DNA from: Pseudomonas fluorescens | Lineage (GTDB): Bacteria; Pseudomonadota; Gammaproteobacteria; Pseudomonadales; Pseudomonadaceae | Assembly: GCF_018614655.1 (NCBI RefSeq) | Contig: NZ_JAGGOG010000018.1 | Location: forward strand, 62,001-126,000 | Reading direction: 5' to 3' | Length of the DNA stretch: 64,000 bases | Part shown: positions 1 to 10,543 of the stretch, in pieces | Layout of the letters: each line of letters begins with the position of its first letter | Numbering within the stretch: position 1 is the stretch's first letter | Notes under the pieces: model-generated | Told to the model about the DNA's origin: nothing | The model's input: the letters and a program-made list of their open reading frames with translations, nothing else | Databases searched by the model: none | Position numbers and translations under genes: made by a program

Positions 1-1
1 C

Positions 2-880
2 GAGCCTCGTGCCCGCATCGCACCCGAGCAGTTCACCCGATTGCTGCAAATGCTCTGGCTGGGGCTGGATGACGAGTACCTGGGGTTTGCCGAAGGCCCG
101 AGCAAGCGCGGCACCTTCGCCATGATGTGCCACGCACTGATCCATTGCCGCACCCTGGAGAAAGCGCTGGAACGCGGCTTATTATTTTATAGCCTGTTCC
201 CGCAAGGTCCGCGCTGGCACCTGACGCGTGAAGGCGATATGGCTCGCCTGAGCCTGGACGGCTCCCAGTTGTGGGACCCGGATCATTTCTTGAGTGAATG
301 CCTGCTGGTGATCTGGCATCGCCTCGGCAGCTGGCTGATCGGCCAGCGCATTCGCTTGGAACAGGCGACGTTCAGCTACTCGATGCCCGCCCACAGTGGC
401 GAGTACGATTTGCTGTTCCCCTGCCCCCAGGTGTTCGGCGCCCCCGCCAGCAGCCTGGTATTTCATAGCCGTTACTTGAGCCTGCCGCTGTTGCAGGACG
501 AACGCACCCTCAAGCTTTTCCTTGAGCGCTCCCCCGCGGACCTGCTGTCGCGCCCTGATGAGGGCGATAGCTTGAGCAGCCAGTTGCGGCGCTTACTGAG
601 CCGCGACCGTACGCCTTGGCCTGACCTGGAGGCCGTGGCTCAACACCTGCATATCAGCCCACAAACCTTGCGCCGGCATTTGCGGGAGGAAGGCACCAGC
701 TTTCAGGTGCTCAAGGATGAGTTGCGTCGGGATATCGCGATTTACCACCTGGGGCGGGCGGATCTGTCGCTGCAGGAAATTGCCGAGCAGTTGGGGTTTT
801 CCGAGCCGTCGGCGTTTCATCGGGCGTTCAAGAAATGGACCGGGCTGACGCCGGGGGCGTACCGGGCGCAGGAAAGTTAG
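2..880 (+). CDS. AraC-family transcriptional regulator, 5' end outside window
   Basis: The reading frame is open from base 2, and the residues before the first ATG at 41 (RARIAPEQFTRLLQ) continue the protein sensibly, so the true start lies upstream of the window. About the first 190 visible residues fit the arabinose-binding-like N-terminal domain of AraC regulators. The last ~100 residues hold two helix-turn-helix motifs (LEAVAQHLHISPQTLRRHL and LQEIAEQLGFSEPSAFHRAF) ending in the family signature TGLTPGAYR. It is a cytoplasmic DNA-binding protein; ligand and targets cannot be told. It converges on phoQ with a REPIN between them. Family assignment is secure, function is not. Confidence 0.88.
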   Translation, partial: EPRARIAPEQFTRLLQMLWLGLDDEYLGFAEGPSKRGTFAMMCHALIHCRTLEKALERGLLFYSLFPQGPRWHLTREGDMARLSLDGSQLWDPDHFLSECLLVIWHRLGSWLIGQRIRLEQATFSYSMPAHSGEYDLLFPCPQVFGAPASSLVFHSRYLSLPLLQDERTLKLFLERSPADLLSRPDEGDSLSSQLRRLLSRDRTPWPDLEAVAQHLHISPQTLRRHLREEGTSFQVLKDELRRDIAIYHLGRADLSLQEIAEQLGFSEPSAFHRAFKKWTGLTPGAYRAQES

Positions 881-904
881 AGGTATGTTGCCTGGACTGA
901 CGCT

Positions 905-986
905 TTCGCGAGCAAGCCCGCTCCCACATTTGATCGGTGATCGGCATGACAACTCGGTCAAATGTGGGAGCGGGCTTGCTCGCGAA
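905..986. repeat. REPIN (paired REP elements)
   Basis: Two inverted copies of a REP sequence (arms 905-933 and 958-986, core GTGGGAGCGGGCTTGCTCGC) flank a 24-bp centre between the convergent AraC gene and phoQ. The same core recurs at 15.0, 31.9, 34.8 and 55.5 kb. Confidence 0.9.
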
Positions 987-1009
987 GAGGCCAGCACAGC
1001 CAACAAAGA

Positions 1010-2356
1010 TCAAACAGCCGGAAAGTGAATCTTGAACGCCGCGCCACCCAGCGGCGAATCCCCAAGGGTCAGCTGTGCGCCATAGCTTTCTATGATGTCC
1101 TTGACCACCGCCAAACCAATCCCCTGCCCCGGATGCTGGCGATCCAGCCGTTCACCCCTTTCCAGGATCCGCGCACGCTGGTCCGGCGGCACGCCGGGGC
1201 CGTCGTCTTCGATGCACAGTTCGATGCCTTCCAGGCTTTCTTGCAAGGTGACGCGTACTTCGCTGAGGCACAGGCGATAGGCGTTTTCCAGCAGGTTGCC
1301 GAGCAACTCCAGCAAGGCACCCTTCTCGATGGGCACATCACACTCGTCCGACAGCACAAAGGCCACGTGAACGGCCTTGTCACGGTAGACCTTGTCCAGT
1401 GTGTCGCACAGGCTTTGCAGCACCGGCTGCAAGCGCACCTGGTGACGCACCAGGCCGCTTTTGCGCAGGCTGGCGCGTTGCAGTTGATAGCTGATCTGTT
1501 GGCTCATGCGCTCGATCTGCGACTGCAGGACCCAGGCCTGGTCGCGGTCTTCGGGGCGCTGGGCCATGTCTTCACTCACGCCCTGCAACACCGCCAGCGG
1601 GGTTTTCAGGCTGTGAGCCAGGTCATCCAGGGAATCGCGATAGCGGGTGCGCTGTTCGCGTTCGCTATGCAGCAGGCGGTTGAGGGAACCGGTCAGGCGC
1701 AACAGCTCTCGAGGGTGTTCTTCACTGAGGCTTTCGCGGGTGCCGCCTTCGATCTGGTCCAACTCCTGGCTTAGCCGCCGCAATGCTTGCAAGCCCCAGG
1801 TCAAACCGATCCAGAGTAATGTCAGCAACACCAGCAACGCCGCGCCAAAACCCAGGTAGAGGTTCTCCCGCAGGCCTTCGAGGGTCAGTTGGTATTCGCG
1901 CACCGGTTGCAGGGCGACGATACTGAAGGCTGCGCTTTTGCCCCCCAGCAGCTTGACCTCGACGTCATAGACGAAGAACTCCTGGCCGTTGGCCTCGCGA
2001 ATCCGCGCAAACTCATTACCGCGCCCGTCATAGCGCGGTTTGTAGTTGATGTTTTCTTCCTGGGTCGCCCGCGAGCGCCAGACCAGATGGCCCTCACGGT
2101 CATAGATGTAGCCCAGCAGGCGGCTGTCGGTGAGGTTGAAGCGCTCATCCGGCAATTGCGCTGGCATCAACAGCCGATTGTTTTCGACACGAGCCGCAGA
2201 AATCAGGGTCGTTACGTCCGACGCCAAACGCTGCTCAATGGAGTCCTGCAAGGCCAGGCTGAAGGCGCCTTGCATGGCCGGCAGCAACGCCAGCATGAAC
2301 AACACGGCCAGGATAGTGGCCGCCAACATCAGGCGCACACGTAACGAGCGAATCAA
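1010..2356 (-). CDS. phoQ: sensor histidine kinase PhoQ
   Basis: This 448-residue inner-membrane kinase senses divalent cations and envelope-active cationic peptides and phosphorylates PhoP. Visible parts: TM1 at about residues 10-30, a periplasmic sensor of ~130 residues, TM2 near 167-190, the H-box (DLAHSLKTPLAVLQ, near residue 250), the N-box (NLLENAYRL), and the G-boxes (EDDGPGVP, GQGIGLAVV). Its sequence follows P. aeruginosa PhoQ closely from memory, including the opening MIRSLR-RLMLAAT. The start codon overlaps the end of phoP by four bases, so the two are translationally coupled. It is very likely regulated through the PhoP box array upstream of the small gene at 3049-3366. Confidence 0.95.
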   Translation of the reverse strand: MIRSLRVRLMLAATILAVLFMLALLPAMQGAFSLALQDSIEQRLASDVTTLISAARVENNRLLMPAQLPDERFNLTDSRLLGYIYDREGHLVWRSRATQEENINYKPRYDGRGNEFARIREANGQEFFVYDVEVKLLGGKSAAFSIVALQPVREYQLTLEGLRENLYLGFGAALLVLLTLLWIGLTWGLQALRRLSQELDQIEGGTRESLSEEHPRELLRLTGSLNRLLHSEREQRTRYRDSLDDLAHSLKTPLAVLQGVSEDMAQRPEDRDQAWVLQSQIERMSQQISYQLQRASLRKSGLVRHQVRLQPVLQSLCDTLDKVYRDKAVHVAFVLSDECDVPIEKGALLELLGNLLENAYRLCLSEVRVTLQESLEGIELCIEDDGPGVPPDQRARILERGERLDRQHPGQGIGLAVVKDIIESYGAQLTLGDSPLGGAAFKIHFPAV

Positions 2357-3030
2357 CGGCAGCGCTCGTTAAACAGGTAACCCAGGCCACGTACGGTGTC
2401 GATCGGCTTGAAACCCGATGGCCCTTCCAGTTTGCGACGCAGACGGCCGACCAGCACTTCGATCACATTCGGATCACGCTCGTCATCATCAGGATAGAGC
2501 TGTTCCATCAGGCGGTCCTTGGCCACCACCTGTTGATGGTGACGCATCAGATACTCAAGGATCCGGTATTCATAGGCGGTCAGCGCCAGCGGCTGTTCCT
2601 CGAGGGATGCCTGCTTGCGATTGAGGTCCAGCAGCAAGGGGCCGGCAACGATGGTCGACTGGGTGAAACCGCTGGAGCGACGCAGCAACGCGTTCATCCG
2701 CGCTTCCAGCTCTTCGAACTGGAACGGCTTGACCACGTAGTCGTCGGCACCCGCCGCCAAACCTTCGACCTTATCCTGCCAGTTGCCGCGCGCCGTCAGG
2801 ATCAGAATCGGGAATGTCTTGGCCTGGGCCCGCAACTGGCGGATCAGGTCCAGCCCGCTCATGCCCGGCAGGCCCAGGTCGATGACTGCCAGGTCATGGT
2901 TGAATTGCCCGGTCTGGTACAACGCCTCCTCGGCATTGGCCACGGCTTCAACCACGTGACCGCTGTCGGTGAGTCGGGTCAGCAAGTGATGACGCAACAG
3001 CGCCTCATCTTCCACAACCAGCAGTTTCAT
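2353..3030 (-). CDS. phoP: response regulator PhoP
   Basis: OmpR-type regulator of 225 residues. An N-terminal receiver carries the acidic pocket (VEDE), phospho-acceptor Asp in AVIDLGLPG, Thr in LTARG and Lys in VKPFQ. A C-terminal winged helix contains LTAYEYRILEYL and VEVLVGRLRRKLEG-type residues. The ATG at 3030 is preferred over a TTG at 3042 because GGAG lies just upstream of the ATG. It is the cognate partner of the overlapping phoQ. In P. aeruginosa the gene upstream is oprH; here that position is taken by a different small exported protein. Confidence 0.95.
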   Translation of the reverse strand: MKLLVVEDEALLRHHLLTRLTDSGHVVEAVANAEEALYQTGQFNHDLAVIDLGLPGMSGLDLIRQLRAQAKTFPILILTARGNWQDKVEGLAAGADDYVVKPFQFEELEARMNALLRRSSGFTQSTIVAGPLLLDLNRKQASLEEQPLALTAYEYRILEYLMRHHQQVVAKDRLMEQLYPDDDERDPNVIEVLVGRLRRKLEGPSGFKPIDTVRGLGYLFNERCR

Positions 3031-3048
3031 AAAGCTCTCCAAGGCAAG

Positions 3049-3366
3049 TCAACTTTCCGGCAGGGGTACATCATAGCGGCCCTGCAGGTCTTGCTGGCGT
3101 AGTTTAGTGCCGTTAAAACGGCCGGATAGGTTCTCGTATCCTGCGTAATAGGGCGACGACGGAGTAGCCCGGCCCAGCGGCTGGCCCCAGGTAGAGCCCT
3201 GGCCGCCGGCATCATTGAAGCTGACGTGATCAAGACCTGCACTCACACTGCTGGATTTCTTGATCCTGTTATTGTCCTGGATCATCAGGTTACCGTCAGA
3301 GGCCTGGACTGCGGCACTGGCACTGAGCATGGTAACCGCTAACATCAGCTTCTTGAACGTCGTCAT
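3049..3366 (-). CDS. small exported hypothetical protein in the oprH position of phoPQ
   Basis: This 105-residue protein starts with a Sec signal peptide (MTTFKKLMLAVTMLSASAAVQA, cleavage after AQA-like VQA about residue 22). The mature ~83 residues are polar, glycine- and serine-rich, without cysteines or further membrane segments, so a soluble periplasmic location is likely. It sits 19 bp upstream of phoP on the same strand and is preceded by four GTTCAG repeats, so it is probably the first gene of a PhoP-autoregulated operon. It is not OprH, which is a ~200-residue beta-barrel protein. I do not recognise the family, and no enzymatic motif is visible. Confidence 0.8.
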   Translation of the reverse strand: MTTFKKLMLAVTMLSASAAVQASDGNLMIQDNNRIKKSSSVSAGLDHVSFNDAGGQGSTWGQPLGRATPSSPYYAGYENLSGRFNGTKLRQQDLQGRYDVPLPES

Positions 3367-3422
3367 AGTGTTACCTCGTACGCTTCGGGCTTTGAGTACG
3401 GGCCCAGACTACGCAGGTGCCC

Positions 3423-3461
3423 CTGAACTCCCCCTGAACGCTCTCTGAACCTGGGCTGAAC
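3423..3461 (-). promoter_or_regulatory. PhoP box array (four GTTCAG repeats)
   Basis: Read on the minus strand, GTTCAG occurs four times at exact 11-bp intervals (plus-strand CTGAAC at 3423, 3434, 3445, 3456). A -10-like TAGTCT at 3411-3406 begins 11 bp after the last repeat. Direct hexamers one helical turn apart, placed just upstream of a -10 without a good -35, are the architecture of PhoP-activated promoters. Confidence 0.75.
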
Positions 3462-3546
3462 CGAACGGGCTACTTCGTAACAAGTTATTTAAGCTACGAA
3501 CGCCCCAGGCTATCCAGTTGCCCTTCAACTCGGCAAAATACCCAGC

Positions 3547-4263
3547 ATGAATCCCCTACCTGCCTGCTGCTCCCCACTCGATGCCCATTGGCCGCTACCC
3601 GATCCTTTGCCAGGCACGGTGCTCCTGAGCACCCGCTTTGATCCGGCCTTGCTGGTCGCCAGCGATTTCCAACGCAGCGCTGTGCCGCCACCGGCCAGCA
3701 TCCAGCGCTCGGTGGCCAAGCGTCAGGCCGAGTTCCTCGCCGGACGGCTCTGTGCCCGCGCGGCACTGCAACAGCTTGAAGGGTTGGACTGCGTCCCGGC
3801 CATTGGCGAGGACCGTGCGCCGGTGTGGCCTGGACATATCAGCGGCTCGATCACCCACAGCACCGGGCACGCGGCGGCCATCGTTGCGCATAAGGTGCAG
3901 TGGCGCGGGCTGGGGATGGATCTGGAAAATGTACTGACGCTTGAACGGGCTGAGCGGCTTGCCGCAGAGATCCTGACGCCGGATGAGTTGCAGCGCATGG
4001 CAAGTGGTCCGCGAGCGCAGATCGCGCAGTGCGTGACCCTGACTTTTTCGGCCAAGGAAAGCCTGTTCAAGGCGCTCTACCCCATCGTGCAGAAGCGCTT
4101 CTACTTTGAACATGCCGAGGTGGTGGAGTGGTCCGAGACAGGACATGCGCGATTGCGGCTGCTGGCTGATCTGTCGGATGAGTGGTGCCATGGCAAGGAG
4201 CTGCAAGCCCAGTTTTCAGTGCATGAGGGGCAGTTGCTGAGCCTGGTGGCCATCAGCGCCTGA
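3547..4263 (+). CDS. 4'-phosphopantetheinyl transferase, Sfp/EntD type (PcpS-like)
   Basis: This 238-residue enzyme moves the phosphopantetheine arm of CoA onto carrier proteins of fatty-acid, polyketide or siderophore peptide synthesis. Family motifs are in order: RQAEFLAGRLCAR near residue 60, PVWPGHISGSITHS near 95, the Mg-binding GMDLENV near 125, and FSAKESLFKALYP near 170 with the catalytic Lys/Glu. Length matches the ~240-residue PcpS of P. aeruginosa, where a single enzyme serves primary and secondary metabolism. It is divergent from the PhoP-controlled small gene and convergent with the histidine kinase at 4408. The symbol is left empty because substrate range is not visible. Confidence 0.9.
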   Translation: MNPLPACCSPLDAHWPLPDPLPGTVLLSTRFDPALLVASDFQRSAVPPPASIQRSVAKRQAEFLAGRLCARAALQQLEGLDCVPAIGEDRAPVWPGHISGSITHSTGHAAAIVAHKVQWRGLGMDLENVLTLERAERLAAEILTPDELQRMASGPRAQIAQCVTLTFSAKESLFKALYPIVQKRFYFEHAEVVEWSETGHARLRLLADLSDEWCHGKELQAQFSVHEGQLLSLVAISA

Positions 4264-4287
4264 TCAATCCTCATAGCCGCTGCCCAT

Positions 4288-4369
4288 CTCCGGCGAGGCT
4301 GCATGAGGAGCGCTACTCTTTTTGAGCCAGACGCCAGACCGAGTCGCGGGCTACGCAGCCTCGCCGGAG
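4288..4369. repeat. intergenic inverted repeat (degenerate REP-like)
   Basis: Perfect 15-bp arms CTCCGGCGAGGCTGC (4288-4302) and its complement (4355-4369) lie between two convergent genes. The CGAGGCTGC core resembles the second REP class seen in the 46-kb and 58-kb elements. It could also help terminate transcription from either side. Confidence 0.6.
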
Positions 4370-4407
4370 CTCGACAGCTGCAACGAGAAGATAGTGGGAG
4401 AGTGGTG

Positions 4408-6018
4408 TCAAGTTTTCTCCTGATCCCTCGGCCAGCTCAAACTGAAACACGCCCCACCCAGGTTGTTGCTCTTGCTGATCAACGCCCGCCCGCCATGCCA
4501 ATAGATGATTCGCCGTACAATCGACAACCCCAGCCCATGCCCGCCCGAAGCGCGGGTACGGCTGTCGTCCAGGCGCAGGAACGGGGTGAAGATGCGTTCC
4601 CAGGCATTTTCCGGCACGCCGGGGCCGTCGTCCTCCACATCGATCCGACAACGCACCTGCCCGACCTGATAGCTGATCAACACGTGTCCTTTCGCATGGC
4701 GCATCGCATTGCTCACCAGATTTTGCAGCGCTCGGTGCAAATAGCGTGGTTCAGCGTCGACCCAGGCGTCGTCCCAATGAGCCGATGACAGGCAAATACC
4801 TCGTGCCACGTTGATTTCCGGGCGCAGGGGCGCCAGCTCGTCAATCACCTGATCGAGCAAGGCACTGAGGTCAACCCGTTGGTAATTCAACGCCGGCGAA
4901 CCTTGCTCCAGGCGCGCATACGTCAGCATCTCGTCCACCAGGCCGTCGAGGTCCTGGATATCGCTGTCCATGCCTTCCATATACTTGCGCCGGGCCTCAG
5001 GGGTGGCGGCATCACCGATCATCTCCAGGCCAAAACGCAGCCGAGCCACGGGGGTGCGCAGTTCGTGGGACACTGCTCGTACCAATTCGCGCTGGATCGC
5101 CAGCAAACGTTGCAGGTGTTCAGCCATGCCATTGAAGGCCGCCGCCAGGCGCCCCACCGAATCGGCACCGCGGGTGGGCACCCGGGCTTCCAGGTTGCCT
5201 TTGGCAATGCGCGTAGCGGCCGATTCCAGCCCACTCAAGCGCCGCTCCAATTGCCGCACCAGCAGGTAGACGATCAAGCCGATCAAGGACAGGCCAATCA
5301 GCGCGATCAGGATCAGCCATTGCGCCGGATAAGGATTCATCTGGTACAACGGCCCGATTTCCAGGACCCACGGTGTGCCGACCATGCCGGCAAACACCCG
5401 GATCGAATCACCGCCCTTGCCCAAGGCCATCACGGTGTCGCCCTCCGCCACGCGGCGGCGCTGGTCGTCGTCCATGTCGGCCTGGTCGAGGTTCACCAGA
5501 TGCATGTCGAAGCCAAAGCCTTTGGCCTCTTTCAGATCCGCCAGCCGTTGCGGCTGCTCGGCGACCGGAAAGCGCACCAGTTCATCGGCGAGCAGGTAAA
5601 TAGTCGCCCGGGCCAATTGCTCGCTGATCTGCTGCACTTCCCCCGTGAGCAATAACTGCTCGGTTTCACTGACCAGCCGCAACACCTTGGCGGCATGAGG
5701 ACCGGTCTGCTCCACCAGGACCTGGCCGCGTTGCAGGCGATTGCGCTGGGTGAGGTCAAGATGAGCATCGGCCACTGCCTGCAATTCCAGGGGAATGCCC
5801 AGCAAGCGCTCCCACACCGCCAGAGCGCGGCGTCGTTCGATGGCACTCATCGATTGCAGATTGTCGCCCATCAGCGCAAAGGTGCCGTGGGCCAGGCGTT
5901 CGCGGTATTGGCCGCCGCGCACTTCGTTGAGCAAGTGCAAGGCCAGCACGCCGAGCAGGGCCACCAGGATCAGCGCCGCGCACATGCCGCCATAGATGCG
6001 CAGGAAGATCGAGTTCAC
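4408..6018 (-). CDS. two-component sensor histidine kinase, RstB-like
   Basis: 536-residue inner-membrane kinase. It has TM1 near residues 8-30, a periplasmic region of ~200 residues, TM2 near 233-255 (WLILIALIGLSLIGLIVYLL), a HAMP linker, an H-box (VSHELRTPVARLRFG), an N-box (NLVSNAMRHA), DDGPGVP and a GHGLGLSIV G-box. The GTG start overlaps the stop codon of the response regulator (GTGA), so translation is coupled. The order sensor/regulator next to nrdA matches what I recall of PA1158/PA1157 in P. aeruginosa. The signal sensed is unknown. The product belongs to the RstB/CpxA-type group by layout, with no further evidence of ligand. Confidence 0.88.
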   Translation of the reverse strand: MNSIFLRIYGGMCAALILVALLGVLALHLLNEVRGGQYRERLAHGTFALMGDNLQSMSAIERRRALAVWERLLGIPLELQAVADAHLDLTQRNRLQRGQVLVEQTGPHAAKVLRLVSETEQLLLTGEVQQISEQLARATIYLLADELVRFPVAEQPQRLADLKEAKGFGFDMHLVNLDQADMDDDQRRRVAEGDTVMALGKGGDSIRVFAGMVGTPWVLEIGPLYQMNPYPAQWLILIALIGLSLIGLIVYLLVRQLERRLSGLESAATRIAKGNLEARVPTRGADSVGRLAAAFNGMAEHLQRLLAIQRELVRAVSHELRTPVARLRFGLEMIGDAATPEARRKYMEGMDSDIQDLDGLVDEMLTYARLEQGSPALNYQRVDLSALLDQVIDELAPLRPEINVARGICLSSAHWDDAWVDAEPRYLHRALQNLVSNAMRHAKGHVLISYQVGQVRCRIDVEDDGPGVPENAWERIFTPFLRLDDSRTRASGGHGLGLSIVRRIIYWHGGRALISKSNNLGGACFSLSWPRDQEKT

Positions 6019-6740
6019 AGCGGCATATCGGCGGCAGCTTCGGGGACGAACAGGTAGCCTTTGCTGCGAATGGTCTTGATCAGGCGCGGGTGGATCGGGT
6101 CATCGCCGATTTTCGGGCGGATCCGCGAGATGCGCACATCGATGGAGCGGTCCTGGCCGTCATAGCCGATACCGCGCAGCGCGGTGAAGATCTCTTCCCG
6201 AGACAAGATGCGCCCGGCATTGGCCACCAGCAGCCACAACAGGTCGAACTCGGCGCTGGTCAGTTCAATGCCACTGTCGTGCAGCCAGGCTTCGCGCAGG
6301 GCGTTGTCCACTACCAGCGGGCCGAATTGCACGCGCCGCAGTTTCTCGGGGGCCACGGGCTCAACACTTTCGCTGCGCCGCAACAGGGCCTGGATCCGGG
6401 CCAGCAGCAAGCGCGGGCGCACAGGTTTGCAGACGTAATCGTCAGCGCCCATGTCCAGGCCCAGCACTTGGTCCATGTCATCGGTGCGCGCGGTCAACAT
6501 CAGGATCACCCCGTCGTAGCGCTCACGCACTTTGCGGCAGATGCTCAGGCCGTCTTCCCCCGGCAGCATCAGGTCAAGGATCACCAGGTCTGGTTGTTCG
6601 GCGATGATCCGCGCCGCCGCCAGGGCGCCGTTGCCTTCGACCGAAACCCGCAGGCCGTTGCCCTCCAGGTAATCACGGGTCAACTCAGCCAGACGCAGAT
6701 CATCCTCGACAATCAATACCTGCCAGGCTTCATGCTCCAT
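6015..6740 (-). CDS. OmpR-family response regulator, RstA-like
   Basis: 241-residue regulator. The receiver has an EDD acidic pair, phospho-acceptor Asp in LVILDLMLPGEDG, Thr in LTART and Lys in CKPVRP. The C-terminal winged helix shows LTSAEFDLLWLLV and DVRISRIRPKIGDD. The ATG at 6740 has AGAGG 7 bases upstream. The receiver motif LPGEDGLSICR is close to RstA and to the ParR-like regulators of Pseudomonas. A REPIN begins only 20 bp upstream of the start codon, so the promoter must lie beyond or within that element. Confidence 0.9.
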   Translation of the reverse strand: MEHEAWQVLIVEDDLRLAELTRDYLEGNGLRVSVEGNGALAAARIIAEQPDLVILDLMLPGEDGLSICRKVRERYDGVILMLTARTDDMDQVLGLDMGADDYVCKPVRPRLLLARIQALLRRSESVEPVAPEKLRRVQFGPLVVDNALREAWLHDSGIELTSAEFDLLWLLVANAGRILSREEIFTALRGIGYDGQDRSIDVRISRIRPKIGDDPIHPRLIKTIRSKGYLFVPEAAADMPL

Positions 6741-6760
6741 GCGCTACCTCTTTTTATATT

Positions 6761-6860
6761 TGTAGGAGCGAGCTTGCTCGCGAAGGACGTCAACGATAAC
6801 GCTGGCATCCTGATTCAACGCGGTGCCCTCACGTTTTTCGCGAGCAAGCTCGCTCCTACA
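6761..6860. repeat. REPIN, GTAGGAGCGAGC variant
   Basis: Arms 6761-6784 and 6837-6860 (TGTAGGAGCGAGCTTGCTCG and complement) are a sequence variant of the main REP class, with GAGCGAGC in place of GAGCGGGC. It occupies the 5' leader region of the response regulator at 6740. Confidence 0.85.
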
Positions 6861-7089
6861 TTTGTCATGTGAAGCGTGCATAAACACAGCGTGTACCGGA
6901 CCCGATTGTAGCAACGGTCCAACCCTCAAACACAAGCCGGGAAATGCATTCGGTGATCGCGTTTTTTTGTGGTAGGGTTCGCGCCCGCAAAAATCCACCC
7001 AGGCGTTTTCAGCCTGGAATATTCGGTGACAAACGGCACAGTCCAGCAGTACTGCGGCCTACACGCCTGTTCCACGTTTCATACACATT

Positions 7090-7110
7090 TTACCCACAGC
7101 GTTATCCACA
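7090..7110 (+). promoter_or_regulatory. tandem DnaA boxes upstream of nrdA
   Basis: TTATCCACA at 7102-7110 is a perfect DnaA box. TTACCCACA at 7090-7098 differs from it at one position and has the same orientation, 12 bp away. DnaA boxes upstream of nrd genes are known from E. coli, where they tie dNTP supply to replication initiation. Confidence 0.7.
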
Positions 7111-7119
7111 GGTAGTCCG

Positions 7120-7148
7120 TTGCTAAGCCCCCCAAAACGCATTATCTT
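7120..7148 (+). promoter_or_regulatory. candidate sigma-70 promoter of nrdA
   Basis: TTGCTA (7120-7125) and TATCTT (7143-7148) are separated by 17 bp. The -10 lies inside the first NrdR box, which fits repression by NrdR. Transcription would start near 7155 and leave a leader of about 400 bases, so a second, nearer promoter is possible. Confidence 0.45.
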
Positions 7149-7183
7149 GTACCTTGTCGCAAAAAAAACCCTACATGTAGGGT
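7137..7183 (+). promoter_or_regulatory. paired NrdR boxes upstream of nrdA
   Basis: The cores CATTATCTTG (7140-7149) and CTACATGTAG (7171-7180) match the NrdR core CwAtATaTwG, the second as a perfect palindrome extended to 7165-7186 by AAAACC/GGTTTT arms. Their starts are exactly 31 bp apart, three helical turns, which is the usual spacing of NrdR box pairs. Confidence 0.7.
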
Positions 7184-7186
7184 TTT

Positions 7187-7557
7187 GAGCGAAAAAACCA
7201 AACACACATCAGCCAAGAAACTCAAGCGCTTTCTTGCTCCTGTTTGGTGGAACTAAAGGCTTTTTCAGTAGACCAAACCGCGCACGCGGATGGCAGCTGT
7301 TTTCCGGGCCATATCGGGGAAAACGGTACGGGTGTTGCAGAGCCGTAATAGAAAGAGGCCTGTCACCCCATCAGGAATACGGCGTTGAAGCCCTGGCTTC
7401 AATGCTTTGACTTCGGCATGGAAGCGGCGCGAGCAGCTCCCTTCCTACTGTCCCGAAGTGGTTATGCCCGGTTTCACCGGTTGTAGTGCTTCAGGACGGA
7501 ACGGTGGGCACCGTGATGGTGCCCAAATAAATACAGAGAATGTGGAGACAACCCCCC
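7187..7557 (+). other. long untranslated leader of nrdA
   Basis: No credible gene is seen in this 371-bp stretch. A short hairpin with arms GGGCACC/GGTGCCC lies at 7504-7522, close to the nrdA ribosome binding site GGAGA (7544-7548). Nothing else is recognisable. Confidence 0.5.
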
Positions 7558-10452
<2,895 letters not shown>

Positions 10453-10470
10453 GCTGAGCGAGTAACTGAA

Positions 10471-10505
10471 AGCCCGTTAACCCTTGAAGGGTTAACGGGC
10501 TTTTT
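10471..10505 (+). terminator. intrinsic terminator of nrdA
   Basis: A perfect stem of AGCCCGTTAACCC with its complement and a short loop is followed by TTTTT, 18 bp after the nrdA stop codon. Confidence 0.92.
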
Positions 10506-10543
10506 AGTGCGACGACAGCGCTTACTTCTGCTTACCTGCCGCT

